A DNA stretch of 64,000 nucleotides, taken from NCBI GenBank assembly GCA_015069575.1, contig SVIH01000002.1, forward strand, positions 1 through 64,000, given 5' to 3'. Shown piece after piece: positions 16,765 to 25,500 of the stretch (within the stretch, counting starts at the first letter, position 1; each line of letters starts with the position of its first letter). A program made the position numbers and the translations under genes. The DNA is from Clostridiales bacterium (GTDB lineage: Bacteria; Bacillota; Clostridia; Christensenellales; QALW01). The notes beneath the pieces are model-generated. The model saw nothing but the letters and a program-made list of their open reading frames with translations, was not told the DNA's origin and searched no databases.

Positions 16765-17049
16765 ATGTCCGAACTCACAACCATTGTTACCTTAATCGGT
16801 GAAATTGGTGTTTTAATTGGAGTTATTACACCTGTGATAATGAGTATGCGTAAAATTTCAAACGGAACTAAATGTCAGCTTCGTAGTGAAATGCTCCGTA
16901 TTTATTATCATAATCACGACAAAGGTATTATTCGTCAGTACGAGTATGAAAACTTTGTAATGCTTTACGAAGCATATAAAGCACTCAAAGGCAACTCGTT
17001 TATTGACAAAATATACGAAGAAGTTAAATCTTGGGAAATTGTTTCATAG
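16765..17049 (+). CDS. Small phage membrane protein next to the lysis genes
   Basis: About 94 residues. One hydrophobic N-terminal segment (IVTLIGEIGVLIGVITPVIM) is followed by a charged helical tail. Similar small one-helix proteins accompany lysis cassettes of Firmicute phages and some are annotated as holin-like, but the true holin here is more likely 18108-18473. Two adjacent ATGs exist at 16762 and 16765; the second is spaced 6 bases from GAGGTG and is preferred. It overlaps the region upstream of the endolysin start only in the ORF track's extended version. Function uncertain. Confidence 0.55.
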   Translation: MSELTTIVTLIGEIGVLIGVITPVIMSMRKISNGTKCQLRSEMLRIYYHNHDKGIIRQYEYENFVMLYEAYKALKGNSFIDKIYEEVKSWEIVS

Positions 17050-17060
17050 GAGGTATTAAA

Positions 17061-18089
17061 ATGGTACTCAAACAATGTATTCTCACTCGTAACGATTGTT
17101 ACACCACAGGTACTAAAATGACAGGAGGTAAGCCGACAGGTATTGTAGTCCACTCGACAGGAGCGAACAATCCTAACCTTAAAAGATATGTTCAACCTCT
17201 CCCTACCGATAAAGACTACGATAGTATAATGGCAGACCTCGGCGACAATGTTTACGATAACGATTGGAACAAAAGTTATAAAGCTGGTGAAACTAATCGT
17301 AAAGTCTGCGTTCACGCTTTTATTGGTAAGAACGCTGCTGGTAATATCGAAACATACCAAACTCTACCATTCGATATGTGTTGTTGGGGAGTCGGTGGCG
17401 GTGCAAAGGGTAGTTATAACTATAACCCCCAAGCCAGAGTACAGTTTGAAATATGTGAGGACGGTTTAACCAATAAAACCTATTTCAACGCAGTATTCAA
17501 GGAAGCAATCGAATTTTGTGCTTATCTTTGCAAGATTTACAATTTGCCTGTAAGTTCTATCAGTTCACACGCTGAAAGCTACAAAGCCGGTTATGGTAGT
17601 AATCACAGCGATTGCGACCATTGGCTCAAAAAGTTCGGTAAAGATATGGATTGGTTTAGAGCCGAAGTTAAAGCGTTGCTTACTGCGGAGCAAACAAACA
17701 CCACAACTACCAAGAAACTTTACAGGGTACAAGTTGGTGCTTATGCCGTTAAGACAAACGCTGACGGAATGGCTAACCGCCTCAAGAACGCTGGATTTAA
17801 TACATATATGGTTAAATCGGGTGCTTTGTATAAAGTACAAGTCGGTGCTTATTCGGTGAAAGCAAATGCTACGAATATGCTTAATACTCTCAAAAAAGCT
17901 GGTTTCAGCGGTTATGTAACGACTTCGACAGGAACGGCAGTCGCAATATCTTCTCTCAAATCGGTTGATGAAATCGCAAGAGAGGTTATCAACGGCAAGT
18001 GGGGTAACGGCTCTGCTCGAAAGAAGAAACTGACAGCCGCCGGTTACGACTATGCAACAATTCAAAAACGAGTTAATGAACTCTGCTAA
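17061..18089 (+). CDS. N-acetylmuramoyl-L-alanine amidase endolysin
   Basis: A 342-residue phage endolysin (start ATG 17061 behind AGGAGG; the track's 17031 start lies upstream of that site). Residues about 15-200 are an Amidase_2-type domain: GIVVHSTGANNP holds the first zinc His, and SSHAESYKAGYGSNHSDCDHW holds the second His and the Asp/Cys-side segment. Two SPOR-like repeats follow (YRVQVGAYAVKTNADGMANR and YKVQVGAYSVKANATNMLNT). The C-terminus (SVDEIAREVINGKWGNG ... RVNEL) is a Cpl-7/CW_7 cell-wall repeat. It hydrolyses the lactyl-L-Ala amide in peptidoglycan at lysis. No signal peptide is seen, so export depends on the holin. Confidence 0.92.
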   Translation: MVLKQCILTRNDCYTTGTKMTGGKPTGIVVHSTGANNPNLKRYVQPLPTDKDYDSIMADLGDNVYDNDWNKSYKAGETNRKVCVHAFIGKNAAGNIETYQTLPFDMCCWGVGGGAKGSYNYNPQARVQFEICEDGLTNKTYFNAVFKEAIEFCAYLCKIYNLPVSSISSHAESYKAGYGSNHSDCDHWLKKFGKDMDWFRAEVKALLTAEQTNTTTTKKLYRVQVGAYAVKTNADGMANRLKNAGFNTYMVKSGALYKVQVGAYSVKANATNMLNTLKKAGFSGYVTTSTGTAVAISSLKSVDEIAREVINGKWGNGSARKKKLTAAGYDYATIQKRVNELC

Positions 18090-18107
18090 TTTATTGGAGG
18101 TAAGATT

Positions 18108-18473
18108 ATGAATTTCAACGAAATTATTACAAACTTTGTCAGCGAATACGGTACTACACTTCTTTATTCGGTTATCACAATCGTATTTACCTTTTTGGGT
18201 ACAGTGTGCAAAAATCTCGCAAAGAAGTATCTCAACGATAAGACCAAACAAGCGGTCGCTAAAACTGTCGTACAGGCAGTTGAGCAAATTTATAAAGATT
18301 TGCACGGCGAAGAAAAGCTCGATATGGCTATCGACTCTGCAACCGAAATGTTGGCTGAAAAAGGAATTACAGTTACCGAACTTGAAATCCGTATGTTGAT
18401 TGAAGCGGCAGTGGGCGAATTTAACGAAGCATTTAAGAAAACATCAACGACTACCGAAGAAATTACAGAATAA
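18108..18473 (+). CDS. Phage holin, LLH family
   Basis: A 121-residue protein with one N-terminal hydrophobic segment ([19 protein letters not shown], residues about 15-33), then a long charged helical region and an acidic, threonine-rich end. This matches the layout of LLH-type holins (phage_holin_LLH). Holins form membrane lesions that release the amidase. It is the last prophage gene, directly followed by a terminator at 18478. GGAGG precedes the ATG. Confidence 0.8.
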   Translation: MNFNEIITNFVSEYGTTLLYSVITIVFTFLGTVCKNLAKKYLNDKTKQAVAKTVVQAVEQIYKDLHGEEKLDMAIDSATEMLAEKGITVTELEIRMLIEAAVGEFNEAFKKTSTTTEEITE

Positions 18474-18477
18474 CAGA

Positions 18478-18518
18478 AAAATACCGAGTAGGACATTAGG
18501 TCTTACTCGGTATTTCTA
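18478..18518 (+). terminator. Intrinsic terminator closing the prophage late operon
   Basis: AATACCGAGTA and TACTCGGTATT form an 11-bp stem with an internal GAC/GTC extension, followed by a short T-rich stretch (ttctatt). It lies 5 bases after the holin stop and before the tRNA. Confidence 0.85.
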
Positions 18519-18570
18519 TTACAAGTCCAAAACACTCTTTTATTATAAAAAAGTTCGAACTTGTCAGTTG

Positions 18571-18647
18571 TGGTCGAGGCGACAGGATTCGAACCTGCGG
18601 CCTTTGCGTCCCGAACGCAACGCGCTACCAAACTGCGCTACGCCTCG
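18571..18647 (-). tRNA. tRNA-Pro (CGG)
   Basis: Reading the minus strand gives a 77-nt cloverleaf with acceptor CGAGGCG/CGCCTCG, discriminator A and an encoded CCA. The anticodon arm is TTGCG-TTCGGGA-CGCAA (anticodon CGG), with a GGTTCGAATCC T arm. The 3' end of the tRNA faces the prophage, the usual geometry for phage integration into a tRNA. Confidence 0.95.
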
Positions 18648-18717
18648 AACTATATTGCCATTTAAGTATATCTAAAAAGAAAAGTTTTGTCAAACAAAAT
18701 AAAAAATAAAATAAGTC

Positions 18718-18746
18718 TTGATTTTAGGGATTAACAATAGTATACT
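18718..18746 (+). promoter_or_regulatory. Sigma-A promoter of the metallophosphoesterase gene
   Basis: TTGATT, 17-base spacer, TATACT. It lies 38 bases before the ATG at 18784, which has an AGGAG site. It is the first host promoter after the prophage/tRNA boundary; the rest of the 18474-18783 gap is the terminator and the tRNA. Confidence 0.7.
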
Positions 18747-18783
18747 TATTAAGTACTTGTATATACAAAAGGAGAACTGAAAA

Positions 18784-19788
18784 ATGACAAAGCAAGAATT
18801 TTTTGCACAGGAAAAACTGCCTGTAGATAATATGCGCGAAAACCCTAACGTTAATTGCTATCAGTTGGCTGATACAAAACAGGTAATCTGCGAAATCGTT
18901 ATCGAAAGCAAAAAAGGTGGCGCACCTGTTGATGTTGCGGTTATGGCAGATACACATATTCATGTTGTAAGCGAAAAAGATGATAACGATGAAGAGGTTC
19001 AGCTTAGCAGTAAATGCCGCGGAATGATATTCAGGCATCCAAGCTGTTTTAAAGCGTTAGAAAATGCTACAAAAGCCGCTGAATACTGTGATTTTACGGT
19101 AATAGCAGGTGATGTAATTGATTACCTTACATATGGCGCACTTGATTATGCAAAGGAACTTTTCTTTGATAGATTACCTAACCTTATCTGCACGCTTGCT
19201 ATTCATGATGTTTCAAAAAATAATATGACAAACCTTCCCGATAAGCTTCCTTACGAAGAACGCATAAACATTTTAAAACCATATTGGCCTAATGATGTTC
19301 GATATGCTTCTAAAGTGGTAGGTGACAGGGCAGTGCTTGTAGGCCTTGATAACGATACTACAGGACATTATTTTGAAGATCAGGTTGAAAAATTAAAAGC
19401 CGAAATTATTAAGGCGCGCAAAGATAATAATATAATTTTTATTTTTCAGCATACTGCAATCGCAACAGGCAAGGAAGAAGATAAAGAAGCACCTAATTTC
19501 TTTGTAAACAGGTTTGAAACTTCAAACGTTTATGACCGTAGGCTTATCGGTAATCCACAGTATACAAACGAAACCGATAAAAAGATGCTTGAACTTATTC
19601 AAAGCAATTCTGATGTAATTAAGGGGATTTTCTGCGGTCACTTCCATGATGGAAACTATACAACACTTCCTGCATATTATATTGATGCTGAGGGCGTTAA
19701 ACACCATCAACCCATCGATCAGTATATTGTAAGTTCAACACCATATTGCTTGCCCTGGGGCGTTATTACAAGGGTTATTATAAAATAG
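18784..19788 (+). CDS. Metallophosphoesterase-family protein, unusual GNHD motif
   Basis: A 334-residue calcineurin-like phosphoesterase. The metal-binding motifs ADTHIH (D-x-H, residues about 58-63), GDVID (residues about 108-112) and the C-terminal GHFHDGN are present. The expected GNHD/E motif reads LAIHDVS instead, losing Gly and Asn; Asn is a metal ligand in the family, so activity may be altered. No signal peptide or membrane segment. It is transcribed alone, with its own promoter and a strong terminator. Substrate unknown. Confidence 0.8.
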   Translation: MTKQEFFAQEKLPVDNMRENPNVNCYQLADTKQVICEIVIESKKGGAPVDVAVMADTHIHVVSEKDDNDEEVQLSSKCRGMIFRHPSCFKALENATKAAEYCDFTVIAGDVIDYLTYGALDYAKELFFDRLPNLICTLAIHDVSKNNMTNLPDKLPYEERINILKPYWPNDVRYASKVVGDRAVLVGLDNDTTGHYFEDQVEKLKAEIIKARKDNNIIFIFQHTAIATGKEEDKEAPNFFVNRFETSNVYDRRLIGNPQYTNETDKKMLELIQSNSDVIKGIFCGHFHDGNYTTLPAYYIDAEGVKHHQPIDQYIVSSTPYCLPWGVITRVIIK

Positions 19789-19823
19789 TGTAAAAAGAAA
19801 AATAAAATACATATTTATATTAG

Positions 19824-19851
19824 CAGATACTGATTCAGTATCTGTTTTTTT
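19824..19851 (+). terminator. Intrinsic terminator after the metallophosphoesterase
   Basis: CAGATACTGA-T-TCAGTATCTG followed by seven T. The terminal pairs must open to form a practical loop, leaving about 8-9 bp of stem. Confidence 0.9.
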
Positions 19852-19874
19852 ATATATTTTGCATAGACTTTTTA

Positions 19875-19903
19875 TTGACTTTTGACTACTGGTATGCTAT
19901 GAT
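19875..19903 (+). promoter_or_regulatory. Promoter of the glycyl radical enzyme operon
   Basis: TTGACT, 17-base spacer, TATGAT, 38 bases before the ATG at 19942, which has an AAGGAGG site. Confidence 0.75.
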
Positions 19904-19941
19904 TTATTTAGAGAAATTTATGTATTTTTAAGGAGGTAATT

Positions 19942-21999
19942 ATGTATAATACAAAATTATATGAGCAAGTTTTAAACAAAAAACATCATTCCTTCAGGCA
20001 ACAATTTAATAAAGAAATTGCTTCGGATTTTACTAACCCCGAAATTTTGCCCGTAACAAGAATGGCAATGCGATTAAGGGATGTTTTTAAACAGGAAAAG
20101 GCTGTTATTCTTGAAGGCCAAAAAATAGTATTTATTCGCACAATTACAGATGTGCCAAGTATATTTGATGAAGAAGAATGGGATAAAATCAAAAGCCAAC
20201 ATTATATTCATGAACTTGGATATTTTTCAAACGGCTGTCCTTGTTATGATAAGGCTATTTCAATAGGTCTTGATAAAAGCAAAGAACAGATATTGTTGAG
20301 ATTAGAACAAGCACAAAAGGATAATGATGTTGAAGGCGCAGCTTTTTTACAGGCAGCGGCAGAACAGATAGACAGCATTTTTTACTTAACTGATAAATAT
20401 ATCGAAGAAGCCAAAGCACAAAATAGGCGGGATGTTGTTGAACTTTTAACAAAAGTTCCTCATAAAAAAGCTGAAAGTTTTATTGAAGCACTTCAGTTTT
20501 TCCGTATACTTCACTATACCCTTTGGGCAGAAGGCGAATATCATAACACAGTTGGCAGATTTGACCAATATATGTATCCATATCTTAAAAATGACCTTGA
20601 AAAAGGCGTTCTTACAGAAGAACAGGCACAAGAACTTTTGGAAGAATTCTTTATGTCATTTAACTGGGATAATGATAAATATGTAGGCATTCAGCTTGGC
20701 GATAATGGTCAGTCAATGATGCTTGGCGGCTGTGATACAGAAGGTAATGATGCATATAATATTCTTTCACAGATGTGCTTAAGGGCAAGTTGCGAACTTA
20801 AACTTATCGATCCTAAGATTAATTTGCGTGTTTCAAAAGATACTCCTTTTGAACGCTATCAGGAAGGCACATATTTAACAAAAGCAGGGCTTGGATTCCC
20901 TCAGTACTCAAATGATGATATAGTAATTCCTGGTCTGGTTGATCTTGGTTATGAACTTGAAGATGCCCGTAATTATTCAGTTGCAGCTTGTTGGGAATTT
21001 ATTTTACCCGGTGAAGCAGATATTGTTAATATTGATGCGCTTTCATATCCTAAAATTGTTGAACAAGCAATGTTTGATCATCTTGAGCACAGTGAAACTT
21101 TTGATGAATTTATGGGATATGTTCGTAAAGGTATTTTCGAAGAATCTGAAATTATGCTTAAAAAATACGATAATTTATATTTTATTCCGGCACCTTTCTA
21201 TTCAACATTAATGCCCGGCTGTGTTGAAAACGCAAAAGATATTTCTTTAGGCGGAAAATATAATAATTACGGTATTCACGGCACAGGTATTGCAACAGCG
21301 GCAGATTCCCTTGAATCTATACGCACACATATTTTTGATAAAAAAGATATTTCTAAAAAAGATATGTTGGAAGCAGTTAAAAACGATTTCAAAGGCTTTG
21401 AAGAAATTCTTCATACTTGCCGATTTGAAGATGCAAAGATGGGCGATAACATTGATAGCGTTGATAATATCGCGTCAACCATTATTGGCTGGCATGCTGA
21501 TTCAGTAAAAGGCAAGAAAAATCAAAGGGGTGGAATATTTAGAACAGGATCAGGTTCTGCAATGTATTATTTATGGCACGCCAATGAAATAAATGCTTCT
21601 GCCGATGGCAGAAGAAAGGGCGAACCCTTTGGTGCAAACTATTCACCAAGTATTTATGTAAAATCAAAAGGTCCTTTTTCCGTAATACAATCTTTTGCAA
21701 AACCACCGCTTCAAAGGGCAATAAACGGCGGACCTTTAACCATGGAATTCCATTCTACTATATTTGATACTGATGAGGGTATAGATCAGGTTGCAAAACT
21801 CGTTAAGCAGTATATTGATTTAGGTGGACATCAGTTGCAACTTAATTCAATTAACCGTCAAAGGCTTCTTGATGCGCAAAAACATCCTGAAAACTATACA
21901 AATCTCATTGTTCGTATTTGGGGTTGGAGTGCGTATTTTGTTGAACTTGATAAAGAATATCAGGATCACTTGATTTTAAGGCAAGAATTTAATGAATAG
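19942..21999 (+). CDS. Glycyl radical enzyme (PFL/dehydratase superfamily), divergent radical motif
   Basis: A 685-residue member of the pyruvate formate-lyase/glycerol dehydratase superfamily. The thiyl cysteine is in SVAACWEF (Cys350, with Glu352 two residues on, as in dehydratase-type GREs; not the CC of PFL). The C-terminal radical site reads IVRIWGWSAYFVEL, so Gly661 is in place, but Trp660 and Trp662 replace the usual Ser/Cys/Ala and Tyr. It is shorter than typical GREs (about 750-850). It overlaps its activase gene by 8 bases, and the operon continues with a Sip1-type alpha-galactosidase. The substrate is therefore unknown, perhaps a sugar derivative. Confidence 0.88.
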   Translation: MYNTKLYEQVLNKKHHSFRQQFNKEIASDFTNPEILPVTRMAMRLRDVFKQEKAVILEGQKIVFIRTITDVPSIFDEEEWDKIKSQHYIHELGYFSNGCPCYDKAISIGLDKSKEQILLRLEQAQKDNDVEGAAFLQAAAEQIDSIFYLTDKYIEEAKAQNRRDVVELLTKVPHKKAESFIEALQFFRILHYTLWAEGEYHNTVGRFDQYMYPYLKNDLEKGVLTEEQAQELLEEFFMSFNWDNDKYVGIQLGDNGQSMMLGGCDTEGNDAYNILSQMCLRASCELKLIDPKINLRVSKDTPFERYQEGTYLTKAGLGFPQYSNDDIVIPGLVDLGYELEDARNYSVAACWEFILPGEADIVNIDALSYPKIVEQAMFDHLEHSETFDEFMGYVRKGIFEESEIMLKKYDNLYFIPAPFYSTLMPGCVENAKDISLGGKYNNYGIHGTGIATAADSLESIRTHIFDKKDISKKDMLEAVKNDFKGFEEILHTCRFEDAKMGDNIDSVDNIASTIIGWHADSVKGKKNQRGGIFRTGSGSAMYYLWHANEINASADGRRKGEPFGANYSPSIYVKSKGPFSVIQSFAKPPLQRAINGGPLTMEFHSTIFDTDEGIDQVAKLVKQYIDLGGHQLQLNSINRQRLLDAQKHPENYTNLIVRIWGWSAYFVELDKEYQDHLILRQEFNE

Positions 22000-22825
22000 T
22001 TTAATTTTCGATATAAAAGAATTTGGTTTACATGATGGTTCGGGCTTGCGCACCACAGTGTTTTTTAAGGGGTGTCCGTTAAGATGCGTGTGGTGCCATA
22101 ACCCTGAAGGGCAAAGTTTTACTAAAGAAATAACAAAAAATCCCAATAAATGCACCCATTGTGGATTATGCGAAAAAGGCTGTAACCATAAAGAATGCAA
22201 AGAAGCGGGCGTATGTTTAAAAATCTGCCCTAACGATAATGTAAAAGTAGTTGGTGTAGAATATACACCAATGCAACTTGCTGAAAAACTTTTAAAAAAC
22301 AAAGCTTTTTTAAATATGGGCGGTGTAACTTTTTCAGGGGGCGAACCGCTGTGCCACGGTGATTTTATTCTTGAAACAATAAAGTATCTTCAAAATATAA
22401 AAACAGCAGTTGAAACCTGCGGATATGTTAAAACAGAAGATTTTTTAAAAGTAACGGATAAAATTGACGAAATTTTTATGGACATAAAGTTAATTGATGA
22501 TGATGAACATATCAGATATACAGGTGTAAGTAATAAATTAATATTAGAAAACGCACGCAAAATATTAGCAAAAAGATTTGTAACGATACGTGTTCCGTTG
22601 ATTCCATCAATAACAGATACTGATAAAAATTTAAAAGGTATTGCTGAATTTTTGCTTCCTTATAAAGATAATGTTTTGGTTGAACTTATACCTTATAATA
22701 GAATGACAGGAGCAAAATATAAAAATTTAGGTATTGAATATAATTCGGAATTTAATGAAAATGCAATACTAAATAAAAACACGGATATTTTTACTAAGAA
22801 AGGAATAAATGCAATATCGTATTAG
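21992..22825 (+). CDS. Glycyl-radical enzyme activating protein (radical SAM)
   Basis: A 277-residue radical SAM activase. The CPLRCVWC motif (CxxxCxxC, residues about 29-36) binds the SAM-coordinating 4Fe-4S cluster. Residues about 50-80 hold an eight-Cys ferredoxin-like insert (CTHCGLCEKGC ... CLKICP), as in activases of dehydratase-type GREs and unlike the short PFL activase. A GGVTFSGGEPL SAM-contact segment follows. It installs the glycyl radical on the overlapping upstream enzyme. The start overlaps the GRE stop by 8 bases. Confidence 0.92.
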   Translation: MNSLIFDIKEFGLHDGSGLRTTVFFKGCPLRCVWCHNPEGQSFTKEITKNPNKCTHCGLCEKGCNHKECKEAGVCLKICPNDNVKVVGVEYTPMQLAEKLLKNKAFLNMGGVTFSGGEPLCHGDFILETIKYLQNIKTAVETCGYVKTEDFLKVTDKIDEIFMDIKLIDDDEHIRYTGVSNKLILENARKILAKRFVTIRVPLIPSITDTDKNLKGIAEFLLPYKDNVLVELIPYNRMTGAKYKNLGIEYNSEFNENAILNKNTDIFTKKGINAISY

Positions 22826-22834
22826 GTGAATATA

Positions 22835-24931
22835 ATGTATAAATTTAAGCAAACTTCGCTGTATTTTGATAATAAAGTAATATTAAAAAATATAAATCCA
22901 TGGGTGAACACAAGATTAGAACCTTGGGAACCTAAAAAGGATTGCAAGATATTTCTTAATTTAAAACAAAGTGATGAGCAAAGTTTATATTTTGAAAGTG
23001 AAAACGGTGCGGCAAACTTAACCGTAACATTAAAACAGGAAGATAACAGTTTTGCACTGTATCTTAGTGGCGGATATAATGCAGAAGGAATAATGGGTTT
23101 TGGAACACACCTTAATGCACTTAAAAATCTTGGTTTTGATTTTGGTATAAATTATAAAGGTAACTATGTTTCGGGATTTATGGATTACCTCTTTTGGCAA
23201 AGACCACATATCAGCAGTAAACTTAGCACCTTAAAAGATAGAACTCAAGTTATATTATATAAAAATAATGAAAATAAAACATATCTTAATTCCGTTTGTG
23301 ATGATATGTTTAAAACAGAGTTCTTTTATGCAAAAAACAATCGAATATCATTGGCTGTGTGCTCAAACACCTTGTGCGACAGTATTAATGAATGTGTGCT
23401 CATAGGTTCATATGGCAAGGACGAGTATTCTTTACCTGAAAAAGCAGTGGGCTTTGGCTTAAAAGTTATGCAAAAGCAAGGCGTTTTAAGGAAGCACAAA
23501 AAATACCCTGAAGATCTTGAATATTTAGGTTGGTGTTCTTGGGATGCATTCCAATGTGATGTAACAAGCAAGAATCTTTTAGAAAAAGCGCAGGAATTTA
23601 AGGATAAAGATATTCCTGTAAGATGGATGATACTTGATGATACATGGTGCGATGTTTCATGTATAAGTATAAAAACCATGCATTCCCGCGAACTTAATGA
23701 TTGGGAAGCGCCTAAAAAGAGATTTCCCGATGGATTAAAGAAAGCAATTAATGATGTTAAAGATCAATACGGCTTAAAGGTGGGAATATGGCATCCTATA
23801 AGCGGATACTGGTATGGTATTAATCCTGATGGACCTTTAGCAAAAAGATATCCTGAACTTTTTGAACATACTATTCCGGGTATGTATCCTGATGGAACAA
23901 GATTAATGCATTCTTTTGAAAAAAACAAAATTACAAAATATTATGATTTGCAGTATAAGTTTTATAAAGATTGCGGTGCAGATTTTGTAAAAGTAGATAA
24001 TCAGGGTTCAACAATACAGTTTTCTTATTTTAAGGGCGGAATAGGTAAGGTAACAAAAAATCTTCATAATGCCATTGAAAAGGCAACAAAAAAATACTTT
24101 AATAAAGAAATTATTAACTGTATGGGTATGCCTGTAGAAAACTTTTGGAACCGTACATATTCCAATGTAAACCGCTTTAGTGGTGACTTTTTGCCTGAAG
24201 ACAGAAACTGGTTTGTTGATCATATTTTGCAATGCAGTTATAACAGCATATCACAGGGTACTGTGTATACAGGGGATTGGGATATGTTCTGGTCTGATGA
24301 TGATCAGGCTAAAAAGAATGCAGTATTAAGGGCATTAAGCGGCGGACCGATATATGTTTCTGATAAACTTGACCGCAGTATAAAAGAAGTTATTATGCCT
24401 CTTGCATTTTCTGACGGCAGAATTTTAAGGCTTGAAAATCATCCTTTGATAACAAAAGATTGTCTTTTTGAAGATGCCCGCAGTAACGGTAAAATATTTA
24501 AAATCTTTAACACATATAAAGGCGCAGGAATGCTTGCTGCATTTAACCTTGATAAAAAGGAACAACAGGTACAAGGTACTGTTTCGGCTAAAGATATTTC
24601 AGGGTTAAAACAAGGCAAATATGTTGTTTACAACTGGTTTACCGGCGAAAACTTTGTTGTTGATTATGAAGAAAACACTGATCTTATGCTTAAAAATTAT
24701 GATGATTTCAGATTGTTGATATTTACAAAAATAACAAACGGCAAAGCGATTTTGGGCTTGAAGGAAAAATATATAATGCCCAAAACATTCAAAACTGTAA
24801 AAGGCGAAACTGAAGTTTTTGATAACGGCACATTGCTTGTTTATTCTGAAAAAGATGTTCCCGGTTTTGAAAAGGTAGAGGAAAATATTTATTCCAAAAA
24901 AGTTGTTAAAGGTGAAAAAATTATAATTTAA
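22835..24931 (+). CDS. Sip1/raffinose-synthase-type alpha-galactosidase (GH36-like)
   Basis: A 698-residue glycoside hydrolase of the raffinose synthase/seed-imbibition family, best known from plants but present in gut Firmicutes. An N-terminal beta domain leads to YLGWCSWDAFQ and WMILDDTWCD in the (beta/alpha)8 barrel, FVKVDNQ (nucleophile Asp388), then RFSGDFLPED (probable acid/base region). ALSGGPIYVSDK is typical of the family, and a C-terminal beta domain follows. ATG 22835 is chosen because AGGTGA precedes it; the track's GTG at 22826 lies in that site. No signal peptide, so the enzyme is cytoplasmic. It shares an operon with the GRE. Confidence 0.85.
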   Translation: MYKFKQTSLYFDNKVILKNINPWVNTRLEPWEPKKDCKIFLNLKQSDEQSLYFESENGAANLTVTLKQEDNSFALYLSGGYNAEGIMGFGTHLNALKNLGFDFGINYKGNYVSGFMDYLFWQRPHISSKLSTLKDRTQVILYKNNENKTYLNSVCDDMFKTEFFYAKNNRISLAVCSNTLCDSINECVLIGSYGKDEYSLPEKAVGFGLKVMQKQGVLRKHKKYPEDLEYLGWCSWDAFQCDVTSKNLLEKAQEFKDKDIPVRWMILDDTWCDVSCISIKTMHSRELNDWEAPKKRFPDGLKKAINDVKDQYGLKVGIWHPISGYWYGINPDGPLAKRYPELFEHTIPGMYPDGTRLMHSFEKNKITKYYDLQYKFYKDCGADFVKVDNQGSTIQFSYFKGGIGKVTKNLHNAIEKATKKYFNKEIINCMGMPVENFWNRTYSNVNRFSGDFLPEDRNWFVDHILQCSYNSISQGTVYTGDWDMFWSDDDQAKKNAVLRALSGGPIYVSDKLDRSIKEVIMPLAFSDGRILRLENHPLITKDCLFEDARSNGKIFKIFNTYKGAGMLAAFNLDKKEQQVQGTVSAKDISGLKQGKYVVYNWFTGENFVVDYEENTDLMLKNYDDFRLLIFTKITNGKAILGLKEKYIMPKTFKTVKGETEVFDNGTLLVYSEKDVPGFEKVEENIYSKKVVKGEKIII

Positions 24932-24949
24932 GGTATAATTTAATAGAAA

Positions 24950-24994
24950 AAAGCACAGAATTTTTACTGAGGTGAAGATCTGTGCTTTATTTTT
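24950..24994 (+). terminator. Terminator hairpin that also contains the next gene's start
   Basis: AAAGCACAGA (24950-24959) and TCTGTGCTTT (24979-24988) form a perfect 10-bp stem followed by attttttg. The next gene's GAGGTG ribosome site is in the loop and its GTG start (24982) is inside the 3' arm. Confidence 0.75.
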
Positions 24995-25500
24995 TGCTTT
25001 TTTTTGTGGTTTTTCTCATACCTGTAAGTATCAGGTTTTGGGCAGACACTGAAAAAGATGCAATAATAATACGGGCGGAAATTATGCTCCCGTTCAAGTC
25101 GGGGATAAAATTTTTAAAAAAAAGCATCACTGCAAAAAAGGTTATTTCATCACTGTTTTCACGCAAGAAAGCAAAACAAAATAAAGCACCGATCTTCAAT
25201 ATTGTTCTAAAACATTCAAGAATAAAAAAACTTGATGTTCAGGCTTTGATTGGCACAGGTGATGCTTCAACAACGGCTTTGATAACAGGAAAAGCCTTTG
25301 GTTTAATTGCACCTGTGGCGGCAAATATCTCAAAAGGAAATTTTAATCTTAATATAACACCTGTTTTTGAAAAAGCAATATTTAATTTTTCAGGTGAATG
25401 TATATTTAGGCTCAATCTTGCAAGAATAATTATTATATTTACAAAAATTAAATTTTCAGGGGGTAAGAAAAAATGGAAAAGCATCCGATTGAAAACATAA
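24982..25500 (+). CDS. DUF2953-like membrane-anchored protein
   Basis: A 172-residue protein with an N-terminal membrane segment (LYFLLFFVVFLIPVSIRFW). It is followed by a basic linker and a beta-rich part with ALIGTGDASTTALITGKAFG near residue 90, text resembling DUF2953 proteins, which usually sit next to ytfJ/gerW in sporulating Firmicutes. Here the next gene is gerW-like and overlaps by 28 bases. The GTG start lies inside a terminator-like stem, suggesting expression depends on that structure or on read-through. Function unknown; likely sporulation-related by association. Confidence 0.72.
   Translation: MLYFLLFFVVFLIPVSIRFWADTEKDAIIIRAEIMLPFKSGIKFLKKSITAKKVISSLFSRKKAKQNKAPIFNIVLKHSRIKKLDVQALIGTGDASTTALITGKAFGLIAPVAANISKGNFNLNITPVFEKAIFNFSGECIFRLNLARIIIIFTKIKFSGGKKKWKSIRLKT

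Noticed and set aside
18400-18675. 91-codon [12 protein letters not shown]... across the tRNA
   Set aside because: A well-known spurious frame created by reading through a tRNA gene; it overlaps the holin in another frame and the terminator.
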